This document shows positions 44,465 to 55,668 of a DNA stretch of 64,000 nucleotides, piece by piece. Position 1 is the first letter of the stretch, and every line of letters begins with the position of its first letter. Made by a program: the position numbers and the translations under genes. This DNA comes from Prorocentrum cordatum (taxonomy: Eukaryota > Sar > Dinophyceae > Prorocentrales > Prorocentraceae). The stretch lies in contig CAUYUJ010004758.1 in NCBI GenBank assembly GCA_963575745.1, positions 186,001 through 250,000 of the forward strand. The letters are read 5' to 3'. Below the pieces are notes generated by a model. The model had not been told where the DNA came from, searched no databases, and was given only the letters and a program-made list of their open reading frames with translations.

Positions 44465-45373
44465 TCAGAGCAGGTTCAGCGTAACAATGATCGGCTTCAC
44501 TAAATCAGCCGTGATGCCCCAGTCTTCGCAGTCGTCCTGAACCCACTCTGCATGGCCGTCTGAGTCCACACGAATGAGGTCCCATATGTCCTTGTCCGTC
44601 GTCACCGTGATCGCATTTGAGAATCCAGAACATCCCAGCTTGCACCGATGAGTCCAGTCACGATGTGCTCGGAGTAGCTTCATCAGTGGCATCCACGCCT
44701 GTCCTAGATTTCGTTGTCGCATCCGTACTTCGTGGGGGAGGTCGCCACGGCAGCGGAGCTGCGTCACTGTGCCACAGCGTGGGCCCTTCCATGTTACACA
44801 GTTCATGCCGAACCACGTAGAGAAGTCACGCGCTTGTTCTTCTGTTAACAAAATCACACTGAAACTCTGAGACGACCGTTGAAAGTGTGGCGATACATCA
44901 GCAGCAGGCAACGAAGGTGGTAGCTGGACTAATATCTCACTCCATACTTGCTTGCGTGTCACATCCAGCACCTTTCTCGGGAACGTACCGATCCACCTGC
45001 GGCATATATTATGAGAGTCCGTCGGTCCACCACTTGTCTCCATGGCTATAGTTGAGGCCTGCGAGCTATCTCCTCGACGTCTTTTAGCACCTGTTGACCA
45101 GCTGCGGGTAGAGCTCATAGACGAGGCAGGCTTTGAAGAATATTGTGTCTGTAAAGCCTTTACAGCCTCCATGCATTCGGCGCACTTCGCATCCACTTTT
45201 TTGTCCAGCACCGATACAGAGTCCTCAAGCGCCGCAACCTGAGGTCGAAGACCTTGCAGCGCCTGCATTGAGGCCTCCGTCGCAGAAACCTTCTCGAGCA
45301 GCTCGCGATGTTGTGCCGTCTGACTTTCCTTTATCTTGCGGAGCAGCTCGGTGATCCCTTCCATGTCCGCCAT
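44465..45373 (-). CDS. LINE ORF1: coiled-coil protein
   Basis: 302 residues from an ATG at 45373 (MADMEGITELLRKIKESQ). Residues about 5-75 have heptad-like Leu/Val/Ala spacing typical of a coiled coil (LLEKVSATEASMQALQGL, then VAALEDSVSVLDKKVD). A Ser/Arg-rich linker follows. The C-terminal half (about 125-300) is a compact, mostly uncharacterised domain that could bind RNA, as ORF1 proteins of other LINEs do. The stop is TGA at 44467-44465, and the next codons continue in the same frame into ORF2, so a fused product is possible. Confidence 0.75.
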   Translation of the reverse strand: MADMEGITELLRKIKESQTAQHRELLEKVSATEASMQALQGLRPQVAALEDSVSVLDKKVDAKCAECMEAVKALQTQYSSKPASSMSSTRSWSTGAKRRRGDSSQASTIAMETSGGPTDSHNICRRWIGTFPRKVLDVTRKQVWSEILVQLPPSLPAADVSPHFQRSSQSFSVILLTEEQARDFSTWFGMNCVTWKGPRCGTVTQLRCRGDLPHEVRMRQRNLGQAWMPLMKLLRAHRDWTHRCKLGCSGFSNAITVTTDKDIWDLIRVDSDGHAEWVQDDCEDWGITADLVKPIIVTLNLL

Positions 45374-45542
45374 GGCAGCACAGAAACAGACCTTCAGGGA
45401 GGGTGTTTACAATACTCAGCAAAATGCTTGAGTGCGAGTGAAGAAATTCACAATGCTGCAGTCCCTGTCCAGGGGCGTCTCCAGGACTGCGATCGCGCGC
45501 GGCCGCCTCTGCCCTCGAGGCGGGGGTTGCCCGATATTGCCA

Positions 45543-45578
45543 CTTGAGCCAAAATGGCTTGAGCCAAAATGGCTACGG
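45543..45578 (-). other. Complete DinoSL plus relict DinoSL in tandem
   Basis: On the minus strand 45578-45558 is the 21-nt leader (CCGTAGCC...GGCTCAAG, all positions as in the known DinoSL). It is joined to CCATTTTGGCTCAAG (45557-45543). The inner copy lacks exactly CCGTAG, as expected if the AG in the older leader was used as the acceptor in a second round of trans-splicing. Confidence 0.93.
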
Positions 45579-48500
45579 AGACGCCGGCGCCGACGACGAC
45601 GACGATGACAACGCCAACGACGACGACGCCGACGACGATGACAACGCCGACGACGACGATGACAACGCCGACGACGACGACGACGTCGCCAACGAAAGCG
45701 ACGACGACAACGACGACGGAGGAGGAGGGAGGACGACGGCGACAACGGCGACAACGACGAGGGAGGAGGGAGGGCGGCGACGACGCGAACGACGACGACA
45801 GATGGCGTCATTCCAGCGACTTCGACGACGACGACGACGCCGACGACGACGACACCAACGACGACGACGTCGACGCCGACGACGACGACGATGACAACGC
45901 CGACGACGACGCCGACGACGATGACAACGCCGACGACGACGATGACAACGCCGACGATGACGACGTCGCTAACGAAGGCGACGACGACGACGACGACGTC
46001 GCCAACGAAAGCGACGACGACAGCGACGACGGAGGAGGGAGGACGACGGCGACAACGACGACCACGACGATGGAGGAGGGAGGACGGCGACGACGCGAAG
46101 GACGAAAAAGGAGGGAGGACGGCGACGCCGACGACGACGACGACGAGGGAGGAGGGAACGCGACGACGACGACGACGACGACGACGACGGCAACGAAATT
46201 GGAGGGACGACGACGAAACGCCGACCACGGACGACGACGACGACGAGGGAGGTGGAAGGACGACCACGGCGACAACGACGACGGAAACGACGACGACGCC
46301 AAAGAGGACAACGACGACGAGGACAGAGGTCGACGACGGCGACGACGACGACGAGGGAAGATAGAGGACGACGACGACGACACAAGAACGCGTGCGCACG
46401 CTTTTGTTGAAAATCCGTGTTGCGAAACCCTGTGTAGTGGTATGTGTTTTAGACACTTGATTTTGAAATCCTTCCGAAACGGAAGATGTTTGAAAGATTT
46501 CGGCATGCGCGCGCGACGACGCGCGCGCTTGCACTCCGTCTAATTTTTGTTTGCTGAGGATTCTCGTGACGACACGCGCGCCAAAGGCGTCCGAAAGATT
46601 TCGAAATTCGAATGTGTGCAAAAACATGATGGCCGCTTAAGGTTTCGCAAGAGCGCGCGTAATCCTTTTCAGAACAAGTGTTGCGAAACCATGTGTTGTT
46701 GCATGTGTTGGGGGAAACTCGATTTTGAGTTCCTTCCGAAACCCATAGTTATTGAAGGATTTCGGCAGGCGCGCGCGACGACGCACGCGTGCGCACCTCG
46801 TCCGTTTTTTTGCAACGGACCCTTGCAACTATATGATTGTTGACAAACGGTTGCGTGCGCATAATATTTGTTGCAGAAGATGGCGGGGGGGCCCGATACC
46901 GGCCTGGCTGGGATAATATCAATGCACAAGTAGGATGGACATTGGGTCAGAATCCCGAATGTTTTGCATCGGTTCCCGGGGGATTTTTAACCCCGGGCGG
47001 GGGAGGGTGGTAGAACCTATTCTCTTGTCGAAAAAAAGGAATGTACTTTCTGTTCGAATTGGGTTGTCCACTCCACTGCTCGAACAAACATCCCACCCAC
47101 CCACCCGCAACTTGGCTTGCAAACCTCATGAAGCGGCGACTGCGATGACTGATTGGCGCTGGCTGGTGCATCTCTGCAACAGCGCCAGCCCGCGCATGCG
47201 GGCAAGCGCAGCGGCCAGGTAGTTTGGCACGGCAGGCGAGGCCGCGGTGGTGCTGACCGTTCGGCACATCCCAGCGGGCTCTTGAGTGCGAGTCGGCGGT
47301 TTGGGCGGGTATCGTAACATGGCAACGTCGACAAGTGTAGGCACGATGACGATGATAGTAGCGATGTTTGTGACGACAATTGTAGACACGATGATGATGA
47401 TAGTGGCGATGACGGCGCCGATGCCGATCACGCCAACGACGATGACGATGACGGCTTCTTCGCGTCGGCGATGGAGGTTTTGCAAAGAATTCGAAATGCA
47501 CGCGGCAGACGCGCGAGAGTGGCTCGCATGGTATGATTTGACACGGATCGTGCCACCCCAGAACGCGCGCAAGGGCATTCGAACGACTTCGGCATGCGCA
47601 CCCGCGAAACCTTTTTGGTAGCATGGCATGAAAATGCTGAAGACCTCATGGTTTTTTTTAATGATTCGCATGAGCGCGCGCGCACGCTTTTGTTGAACAT
47701 CCGTGTTGCGAAACCATGTGATCTTGTAAGTGTTTTGGACACTCGATTTTGAAATCCTTCCGAAACCGATGGGTTCTGAAGGATTTCGGCATGCGCGCGC
47801 GACGACGCGCGCGTGCGCACTTCGTCCATTTTTTGAAAAGGAATTCTCGCGACGGCACGCGCGCAAGGGCGTTCGAACGATTTTGACATGCGCGCGAGCG
47901 AAGCCCGTGTGGTAGCATGTTCTTGACAAAAACTGAAGAACCTGATTTTCTTGAGAATTCGCAAGAGTGCGCGCGCACGCTTTTGTTGAAAATCCGTGTT
48001 GCGAAACCCTCATTGTTTTGTATGTGTTTTTGTTAGGGGATCTCGATTCTGAATCCCTTCCGGGACCGAAGGTTTGTGAAGGATTTTGGCATGCGCGCGA
48101 CGACGCGCGCGTGCGCACTTCCCCTTTTCTTTACAAGGGAGTATTGAACACTTATGAATGTTGGAAAACAAGCGTGCGCGCATGATTTTTGTTGCAGATG
48201 GCGGGCGGGATTGGTACCGGTTTGGCGGGGATAATACGAACTCACAGGTAGGATGGACATTGGGTCCTATGTGATTTGCATCGGTTCCCAGGGGGGGAGA
48301 TACATCTGGGAGGGGGGAGGGGGTAAAACCAATCTCTTTTTGAAAAAGGGGAACCAACGTGGTGCAATCTACGCGGTGCTACCTATACAATGCAATATAT
48401 GCCGTGCAACCTACGTAATGCAATCTATGTGGCGCAATGAATTTATGTTCGCAATGAAATGCCCACTCCACTGCTCGCGCGAACATCCCACCCACCCACC

Positions 48501-49709
48501 CGCAACTTGGTTGTTTAACCTCGTGCGGCGGCGACTGCGATGAGTGTTCGGCGCTGGCTGGTGCATCTTCGCGGCCGCGCCAGCCCGCGCGTGCGCGCGC
48601 GCAGCGGCCAGATAGTTCGGCGCGACCGACGAGGCCGAGGTGGTGCTGACCGCTCGGCACATCCCAGCGAGCATGTGAGTGCGAATCGGCGGCTTGGGCG
48701 GGCGCGGTATCATGGTAACGTCGACAAGTGTAGACACGATGACGACAATAGTGGCGAAATTGGTGACGACAAGTAGACACGATGATGATAGTGGCGATGA
48801 CGGCGCCGATGCCGATCACGCCGACGACGATGATGGCGTCTTCGCGTCGGCGATGGAGGTTTTGGAAACATTTCGAAATGCGCGTGCGGCAGACGCGCGA
48901 GAGTGGCTCGCATGGTATGATTTGGCACGGATCGTGCCACCCTAGCACGCGCGCAAGGGCGTTCGAACGATTTCGACACGCGCGCGCGCGAAGCCCGTTT
49001 GGCCGCATGGTTTTTTAAAACGATTCGCAAGAGCGCGTGCCCACGCTGTTGTTGAGAACCCCTGTTGCGAAACCATGTGTTTTTGTATGTGTTGTGGACA
49101 CTCGATTTTGAAATATTTCCGCAACCGAAGGTTTTGTGAAGTATTCCGGCATGCGCGCGCGACGACGCGCGCGCGCACTGCGTCACATGTGTTGAAAAGG
49201 GGTTCTCGCGACGGCACGCGCGCAAGGGCGTTCGAACGATTTTGACATGCACGCGAGCGAAGCCCGTTTGGTAGCATGTTCTTGAAAGTGTTGAAGAACC
49301 TGATGTGTTCTTACGAATTCGCAAGAGTGCGCGCGCACGCTTTTGTTGAAAATCCGTGTTGCGAAACCCTTTGGTTTTGGATGTGTTTTGAATACTCAAT
49401 GTTGGAACCATTCCAATACCGAGGGTTTGTGAAGGATTCCGGCATGCGCGCGCAACGACGCATGCGTGCGCATTTCGTTCAATTTATTGCTAGGGATTCT
49501 AAAACAATTGTGATATTCCACGAACACGTGCGCGCACATGGTGCCTCTTGCAGAGGATGGCGGGGGGGGGCCGATACCGGTTTGGCTGGAATCTTATGAA
49601 TTCACAGGTAGGATGGACATTTGGTCAGAATCATATTTATTGCATAGGTTCCTGGGGGTGGATAAGTTCGGGGGGGGTGGTAGAACAAGCTTCTTTTTTC
49701 ACAAGGAAC

Positions 49710-49975
49710 ATCTATGCGACGGCGACGGCGGCGACGGGCGGCACCGCCTGCAAAAGCGGCCACTCGCCCCGAGCGGCGGCGACGGCGACGGCGGCGACGG
49801 GCGGCGTGGACGGAGACGGCCGCCGCTGGTCCCGAGACGAGCGGCGGCGACGGCGGCGGCGTCGGGCGGCACGGATGGCGACGGCCGTCCCTGGTCCCGA
49901 GACGAGCAGCGGCGACGGACGGCGACAGGCGGCACCGCCCGCAACAGCCGCCCCGGGTCCCGAGATGGTTAAGTC
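49710..49975. repeat. GGCGACGGCGGCGACGGGCGG minisatellite
   Basis: CGGCGACGG, GGGCGGCA and GGTCCCGAGACGAGC motifs recur about six times directly right of the last macrosatellite unit. Confidence 0.8.
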
Positions 49976-50560
49976 AAGTAGACACCCCTCCTAAGTCTAA
50001 ATGCAAGCTCTGTTTGGGGAATAATCAATCAGCAACCAGCATTCTAGGAAACATCTGTACACATATAAAAACTTTGACTGTCGGGCTGCCATCAATGACC
50101 CACTACGGTCGGCACCCACAACATAGCACCGACCGGGCTAAGACCTCCGCACCGAACCTGAGGCCCGCAGGCGGCGAGGGATCTCCCCTGGCGGCCAGGG
50201 AAACAGAAAACGCGTCATCGTTGGTGCCCCTTTGGTCCTTTGCGAAGATGAAGCACAATTCGTATCGTATATGCTTCAGTTGCAGGGTATAGAGCGGCCT
50301 GGCAAACGGCGTAGGACCAAACAGATGTTTGCGCCGCGCCAGAGAACATCCAAACGCTACACAACGCAACACTGCAAAACGCCCGCTGCGCCACCCACCA
50401 CCCCCGCTCCGTTTTCGCAGCGCGGGCGAAGCCGTCAACTTGATATGTCTCATCGGCCCCCGACTCCTGCAATGTGCAGGTGGGATCCAAGCTCGCCTCG
50501 GGAAAAGGCGCCCTGATTGACCGTCCGCTGCAAGGCCCCGGATGGTGCGAGAGATGCCGT
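49976..50560. other. Unique sequence, weak coding signal only
   Basis: A plus frame reads KSKCKLCLGNNQSATSILGN and stays open to 50292. A minus frame is open over 50103-50693. Neither matches a family I recognise and neither has clear borders. Confidence 0.3.
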
Positions 50561-50639
50561 GGCGACCCGCGCCCAAGGAAGCCCTGACCGCATCGCTCCC
50601 CCGTTTGGGGTCCCCGGGCAGTCCCAGTCGACGGCCGAT

Positions 50640-50735
50640 CGACTTGAGTCGAACTAAATTCATTGAGTCGAACTGGAGTCGAGCCAGAATCATAGTGCGT
50701 CGAACTATAATCGAACTGGAGTCGAACAGATCCGC
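50640..50735. repeat. GAGTCGAACT short repeats
   Basis: GAGTCGAACT or TCGAACT occurs seven times in under 100 bp. Confidence 0.75.
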
Positions 50736-51757
50736 TCGGTGGGCCCTAGGAAGGTCTCCACAACGAATATCCTATGCTGAAGGAACCCCCGTCAGTCCCC
50801 CCTTTCCGAGGTCCTGGGGTCCCGGTGTTTTTCGCAACAAAACCCTCCCCAACCCCAATCTCTCCCCTGGACTGCTCCTGCTCCTCTTTGTTTCTGCTCC
50901 TGCTCCTGCTCCTCCTCCTGCTTGAAAGGCTCATTTGTTGAATTCAAGTAAATAGCAAACGGGCTTGCCCAAAACGTAGCTTTTGCAAATATCGCACATA
51001 TAATGGGTTACCTAAAATTATGCTGCAAAGCCCTTGGAATCCAACGAGTTGCGGAAGGAGCGAAGCTCACAAGGGGATAGCAAACGCTCGCGCGAGAGGA
51101 GGCACATAACTATTACCCCCGTGGCCTCTCCTCCTCGCCCGCGCCTCCTCTGCGTTGCGACCCCTCTCTTAGGACGATTGGTTCAGGATTTGCTGGCCCC
51201 CCTATCTATATTGGCAGCTCGCCGAGAAACCGCCGCCCACATTCAAGAGGGGGCGACGTGGAAGGAGGACGGGAGAGAGAGAGGAGGTCAGGCAATCGGA
51301 CTCTTTTCCACATGATGATGCTTTTGTTCTCAGCGAGGGAACCCCCCAAACTCTGATCAGACCAGCTTCGTTGAGACGCGACGGTGGGACGTGTGTTGTG
51401 GGCGTTTATTTGTGGCGTCTGTGTTTACTGTTAGGTGGCATTCCGCCCATTGTGTCCTAAGCTGCCCCCCCGTCGAATCTAGCGGGCGCTTCGATAGCGC
51501 GCCAACGCAACCCATGTATTAGATAGGCCTCCATTCCTGCTGAATGGACGGCACCAGGCTTGAACGCCAGACCCCTGGGCTACGCAAGCTGAGAGACTCT
51601 CCTGGGCAACGCGCGCCGCCGCATGAAACAATCGGCCGATGGCGCCCCTAAATAGCATGCAGTGCGTAAAGTTGGGCTCGCGACTGCATTGCAGCCCTCT
51701 CTTGATAAACCTCAGCGGCTGCTGGTATGTGGCATGCTGATGCCACGCCGTACCCGT
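50736..51757. other. No supported gene
   Basis: CTGCTCCTGCTCCTC repeats lie at 50870-50925. The rest is unique sequence. This stretch lies 3' of the gene at 51758-55602 and may include its untranslated end. Confidence 0.35.
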
Positions 51758-54700
51758 CTACTTTTTCAGCTTCAGCTGCACCTTAGGCTTCGCGCTCGCA
51801 GCGGTCTCTGCCGCTGGTGGCGCGCTCGCACCCGCAGCGCTCGCACTGTGCGATGCTGCTGGCTGCGCAGCGGCGCTCGTGGAGGCGCCATCCGCGGCGG
51901 CAGCCTCACGCTCGCTCAGCTTAGCCTGCAAAGTCGGAGGCAGCTCCTCGACGGTGACACCAAGCCGCTCAGAGATGTAGTTTTAGATGTCCAAACAGAC
52001 TTGCCTACAAGTACGGCGTTCGTGAGAATCACTGTAGACATAAGCGTGGCTCCTTCTTTAAAGGTAGACTTTTGATGGCCGGCAGATCTTCGATGAGACT
52101 CTTGAGCCTACGCGACTGGGACTCCGAAATCCACTTCAAGGAAACCTTCGCGAGCTCGTCAATGATGCGAGCAGCGGAGGGAAGAGCTGAAATGAACGCC
52201 TCGATCTGCTGGAATTCTGCATTGCGTTTCAGGTCTTTTTCACTCGACGCCAGCCACATGTTCTGGTCGAGCGTCCAGGCCTGGACGAGGCCGATAATGT
52301 TCTCCTGATCCCTGCACTTCCTGATGAAGGCTGTCATGCACATCGGGTCGAGCTTGTCCACTAGCTCTTGGAACGAGGTGCCCCACTGCTCCATGAGCGC
52401 CGCTCTCCACTCCTGCACCTCGGTCTTGGTGGACACTGGCTCGATCAGCGACTCGACGAGACGCAGGGCACTGGTACTTTGCATGCACCCGGCGGCCTTG
52501 CCTGCGAGCACCTGTTCCGCAGTGACCGTGATGGACCTGCGCGCCTTCGCCGACTCGACGAGCGCGCTAACCTCTGGAGCCAAGGCCCCGATGAGCTTGG
52601 CAATGACGAAGAAGAAGTTCTGAGTTGCGAGCTCGCACTTCGGTGATCCCACGATTGACCTGACCACGGAGGGGATCGCGCCCTTCGACGACATCTTCGA
52701 AATACAATCGACGATCTCTTGACATGGATGCGCCCTGCTCTCAGAATTCGCCTTTGGCGCGACCTGCACTTTCGACTCTTACTCCCAAATCTCCGACCAC
52801 GAAGCAAGCCTGGACTCGTCGCACCTCTTCGCGGTGTGGGCCTTCGCTTCGCAGACTTTCACTGCGACCTCGCAGCGCTGCAAGGCCTCCTTGAGGACGG
52901 CCCTCTCCGCCGCAGGGATGTCGAACTGCAGCAAGGTGTTCGCGGCGCCAATGGCGATGATGAAGATATTTGCATCGGAGTGCAAGTCGAAGGCCACGCC
53001 CACATAGCTCGAGAAGTCATCGCTGAAGATGGAGCCCACGAAACCAGCGAGCCCGCCCGAGAAGTCGACGACGACCTGCTGCGCGCGGAAGATGTTCGAC
53101 ACCAAGTCGCCCTTGAGCTTGTAGAGCTGCTGGCCCTCGTGGTCGCCCTCGTCGTCGACGGTGTCCATGTGCTTGCTGAACGTCGCCACGGAGCTGGACA
53201 TGATGACGTCTTGGAGCGCCGAGAAAGTACGTTCCACTGCGCTCGCGCTGTCTTGCTTCCGCGCGTGGCCCAGGGGCCCAGGATACCCACACTCATGCAA
53301 AAGCCCCCGCCCCCGAAACGGTGACCTCCAAGCCGAGTGCACCCAGGGAATTTCTTCGGGGGATGGGGACACAACACAAATGGAGTGTAGCAATCGCACG
53401 GGCCCCGATGCCTGGACGTTGACGTACTTCTCCAGCTCGTGCACGCACTTCACCACATCGTTGACGACGTTGTCCGCCAGGGATGCGCCGTTTCCCTCAC
53501 CGTGCCCTGGAATTGGAATGCGCTCCCAGGCGACCTTGGCATGGCTGACGTTACCGCCCGACACCTTCATGTAGCACTGAAGGCGGTTGCTGATCATGCC
53601 CCTGTGAGAGGCGAGATGAATCCCTTCGAGGCGAAGGCCCCTGGGTAGCTTGTCCCCTGCGCTGGTCCCCAAGACCCTCCCGAAGAACCCCATCGAGTAC
53701 AAGCCGGCAGCGCACTGAGGGGTCCAGCCCATGGCAACGTCGATCATGCTGTTGCCCGTGTCCAAATCTGCGATGTTGACCTTTTGGGGGGCGGGGGCCC
53801 AATGAACTAACCCTTCCCGCCTCACCCTCCCCCGCCCTCGCCCTCGAAATGAAGGGCGCAGGAGGGGGAGGCCAGGATGGGGAAGCCAATTGGGCGCCCC
53901 CCGTAACCCAGCTTCCCAACCGTGCACTCGCAATACTTCATCAGCTTGACGCAGTCGTCGCGATGGGACTTCTTGATCATCTTGTCGATGAAGCTCACCA
54001 CGAGGTTCACCTGACAACTCGACACAACAGCCTCCGAGCACCCAGACCTCGCCAAGGTAGCCACCGAGAAGTGGTCGCAGCAGTCGTCGTACTTCGCCAC
54101 CTTCAGGGCCATGACCTCGTTGGCAACGTCACCCGTCGACAGCAAGGTGAACGCGGTGCTCGACAGCATGTTGGCTTGGGCCCCCTGGGAGCAGGACTTG
54201 AAGATGTCGTTGAACTTGCCTGGCAAGCCGTCCAGCTTCTCCACGAAGTCCTGCGGCCGATCCTTGAACAGATCCAGGGTCTCCTTCATCGTGTAAGTGT
54301 CTACGCTTTTCTTGAAGAGCTTCTCTGACACCTCCGCCGAGTCGGCCACCCCGACGGAGGCTGCTGCTTTGGCTGCTTTGGCAGCCAGCCTCGTGCGCTG
54401 GTTCTCGAAGTCCCTCTTCGTGTACTTCCCGCTCCACAGGATGTCAGCCGAGAAGTACTCATCCGCATCGTTCAGCGCTGCTTCTGCTGCCTCGGCGGCG
54501 GACAGGTCACCTTCAGAAATGCGCTTCCTCTTGCGCTCCCCTCTCGCCGACAGGGGGCAGCCCTCCACCCTTTGAGGGGCCTTGGGCGCGGGCGTGCGGA
54601 TCGTCGAGCTTGCGACGCTGGAGTCCACGTCGCTCAGTCTAGCAATGTCATGGTCATGATCAGGATCCTCGTCGAAGGCGTCATTGGGCAAGGACCAGGA

Positions 54701-55602
54701 CCAGGTGCTCGACAGGGGTTGCTGGCTCCTCGGAACCGGGCGGCGGGTCGCAACTGGCCGGAAGGACGTCTTGCTCAAGACGCGGCGCTCAGGCTTGCCA
54801 AGGGCACCCTCTTGCACATTCTCTGCGTGGCGCTGTTCAGCCGCTGCCTGGTCCACGTGCCCCGCCACGACCATCTGTTTTGCGACGTCTCTCTTGCCGC
54901 GCCTGTACCTGTGCGATCCTGCTGGCAAATCTGGTTGGACGACGACCCGCCCGCCGTCGCCATCCTCGATCTCGAAACCCATGGTCTTGGTGATGTACTC
55001 CACCAGTTGGTTCTCGGTCGGGAAACTGAGCCCCTTGATCCTCGCGAACTCCTTGCACGGAGTGCAGGTACCCTCCTCGGCCGCCTGTCTGAACGACTGC
55101 TTCTCGTCGCTGGTCTTGGACTTTGTATTGACTGCCTCAGTGTGGATGAACTTGCACTCTCCTGTGACCTTATCTGTGCGGAGCCTCTGGTGGCGCTCAG
55201 CCTCGCCCTCCTCCTCTGCGATTTTTCTGTTGGCCTCTTGTTGGCTCGTGCCTTTCTCGTAGTAGCGGTTGCGCACGTACCTGCATCCACCGCATTCACC
55301 GCCCATCGGTACCCAGAGGCCCGTCTTGTTGCTCTTCTCGCCTTTCGTCCAACACAACGGCTCTTTCTTGCCATCTTTGGCGTCCTTCTCCCAACCGTGA
55401 GTGTTCTGGTGGCAGGTGCCGCAGGTGGCCATTCTGACGTCGAGATACGGGATACCATCATCTGCCTCCTCCTGCTGCTTTGACTTCTTGCTGGCGGCCC
55501 TGGAAGCCTTGGGGGGCTCGCTGGATGCCCTCTTCCTTGCCACTCCCGGCCCTGCCGCGTCGCTGGCAGGCGCCCCTCCGCGAGCTCTGCACTCCTGCTG
55601 GT
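51758..55602 (-). pseudogene. Multi-part gene of unknown function, probably decaying
   Basis: Protein-like sequence continues over 3.8 kb. Part A (55602-53921) is rich in Lys/Glu/Ala and carries a cysteine cluster about 55423-55280 (CGTCHQ, then CW, then ECGGCRYVR) that could bind zinc. Part B (53780-52779) begins VNIADLDTGNSMIDVAMGW and includes FSKHMDTVDDEGDHEG and FSGGLAGFVGSIFSDDF. Part C (52778-52029) includes FFFVIAKLIGALAPEVSALV. The tail ending at 51758 reads ISERLGVTVEELPPTLQAKL to KPKVQLKLKK. A GT-AG intron reconciles A and B. A TAA at 52781-52779 separates B and C in the same frame, and a frame change plus a TAA (52000-51980) precedes the tail. No known family is recognised. Unmodelled introns are the alternative to decay. 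Confidence 0.55.
53781..53920 (-). other. Inferred 140-nt GT-AG intron
   Basis: On the minus strand the frame ending ...KYCECT is followed by GTTGGGAAGC (from 53920). The segment ends CCCCCCAAAAG at 53781, before GTCAACATCGCAG. Removing it joins the two frames exactly as CT-VNIADLD. The interval contains a stop in the upstream frame. Confidence 0.55.
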
Positions 55603-55645
55603 CTGAAGGAGAAGGTGCAGTCAGAAAGAAAGAAACAACTGGGGT
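55603..55645 (-). promoter_or_regulatory. Splice or trans-splice acceptor of the 51.8-55.6 kb gene
   Basis: The minus strand reads TTGTTTCTTTCTTTCTGACT, then GCACCTTCTCCTTCAG ending at 55603. This is a polypyrimidine tract and AG immediately before protein-like sequence (DQQECRARGG). No ATG lies between it and the coding stretch, so a short upstream exon is likely. Confidence 0.5.
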
Positions 55646-55668
55646 TCGCCTTGCCCCTGGAACCCAAT

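Larger units (their letters stand above)
40778..45578 (-). mobile_element. LINE (non-LTR) retrotransposon with spliced-leader 5' end
   Basis: A 4.8-kb minus-strand element inserted in the GAC-rich part of a macrosatellite unit. From 5' to 3': tandem spliced leader (45578-45543), about 170 bp leader, ORF1, a single TGA, ORF2 with endonuclease and reverse transcriptase, and a short 3' part (40852-40778) rich in CTTGCCCTC-like repeats with no poly(A). Both frames are uninterrupted except for the TGA between them, so the insertion looks young. The spliced leader shows its template was trans-spliced RNA. Confidence 0.9.
29640..49690. repeat. Macrosatellite of 1.3-1.6 kb units, interrupted by two insertions
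   Basis: A composite unit recurs, with these parts in order: GAC-rich or GATGAT-rich tract; GCGCGCACGCTTTTGTTGAA; TTTTGAAATCCTTCCGAAAC; a GCATGCGCGCGCGACGACG-type near-palindrome; ACAGGTAGGATGGACATTGG; CTACGCGGTGCAATC; and ACATCCCACCCACCCACC. The GGATGGACAT anchor recurs near 30996, 35086, 36657, 38243, 39771, 46920, 48239 and 49599. The ACATCCCACCC anchor recurs near 29804, 31199, 35278, 36832, 38402, 40052, 47090 and 48480. Undisturbed periods are about 1571, 1586, 1528, 1319 and 1360 bp. Units near 29.8, 47.1 and 48.5 kb carry a short GATGAT/CGTCGACAAGTG segment in place of the long GAC tract. Confidence 0.9.

Noticed and set aside
51540-51615. tRNA-like segment with a GTTCAAG B-box-like core on the minus strand
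   Set aside because: No cloverleaf could be formed: the T-arm stem does not pair properly and no anticodon arm is evident.
52760-52785. A 19-nt GTAAG...GCAG mini-intron removing the in-frame TAA
   Set aside because: Its removal would shift the frame although coding continues in the same frame on both sides, and the length is far below known dinoflagellate introns.
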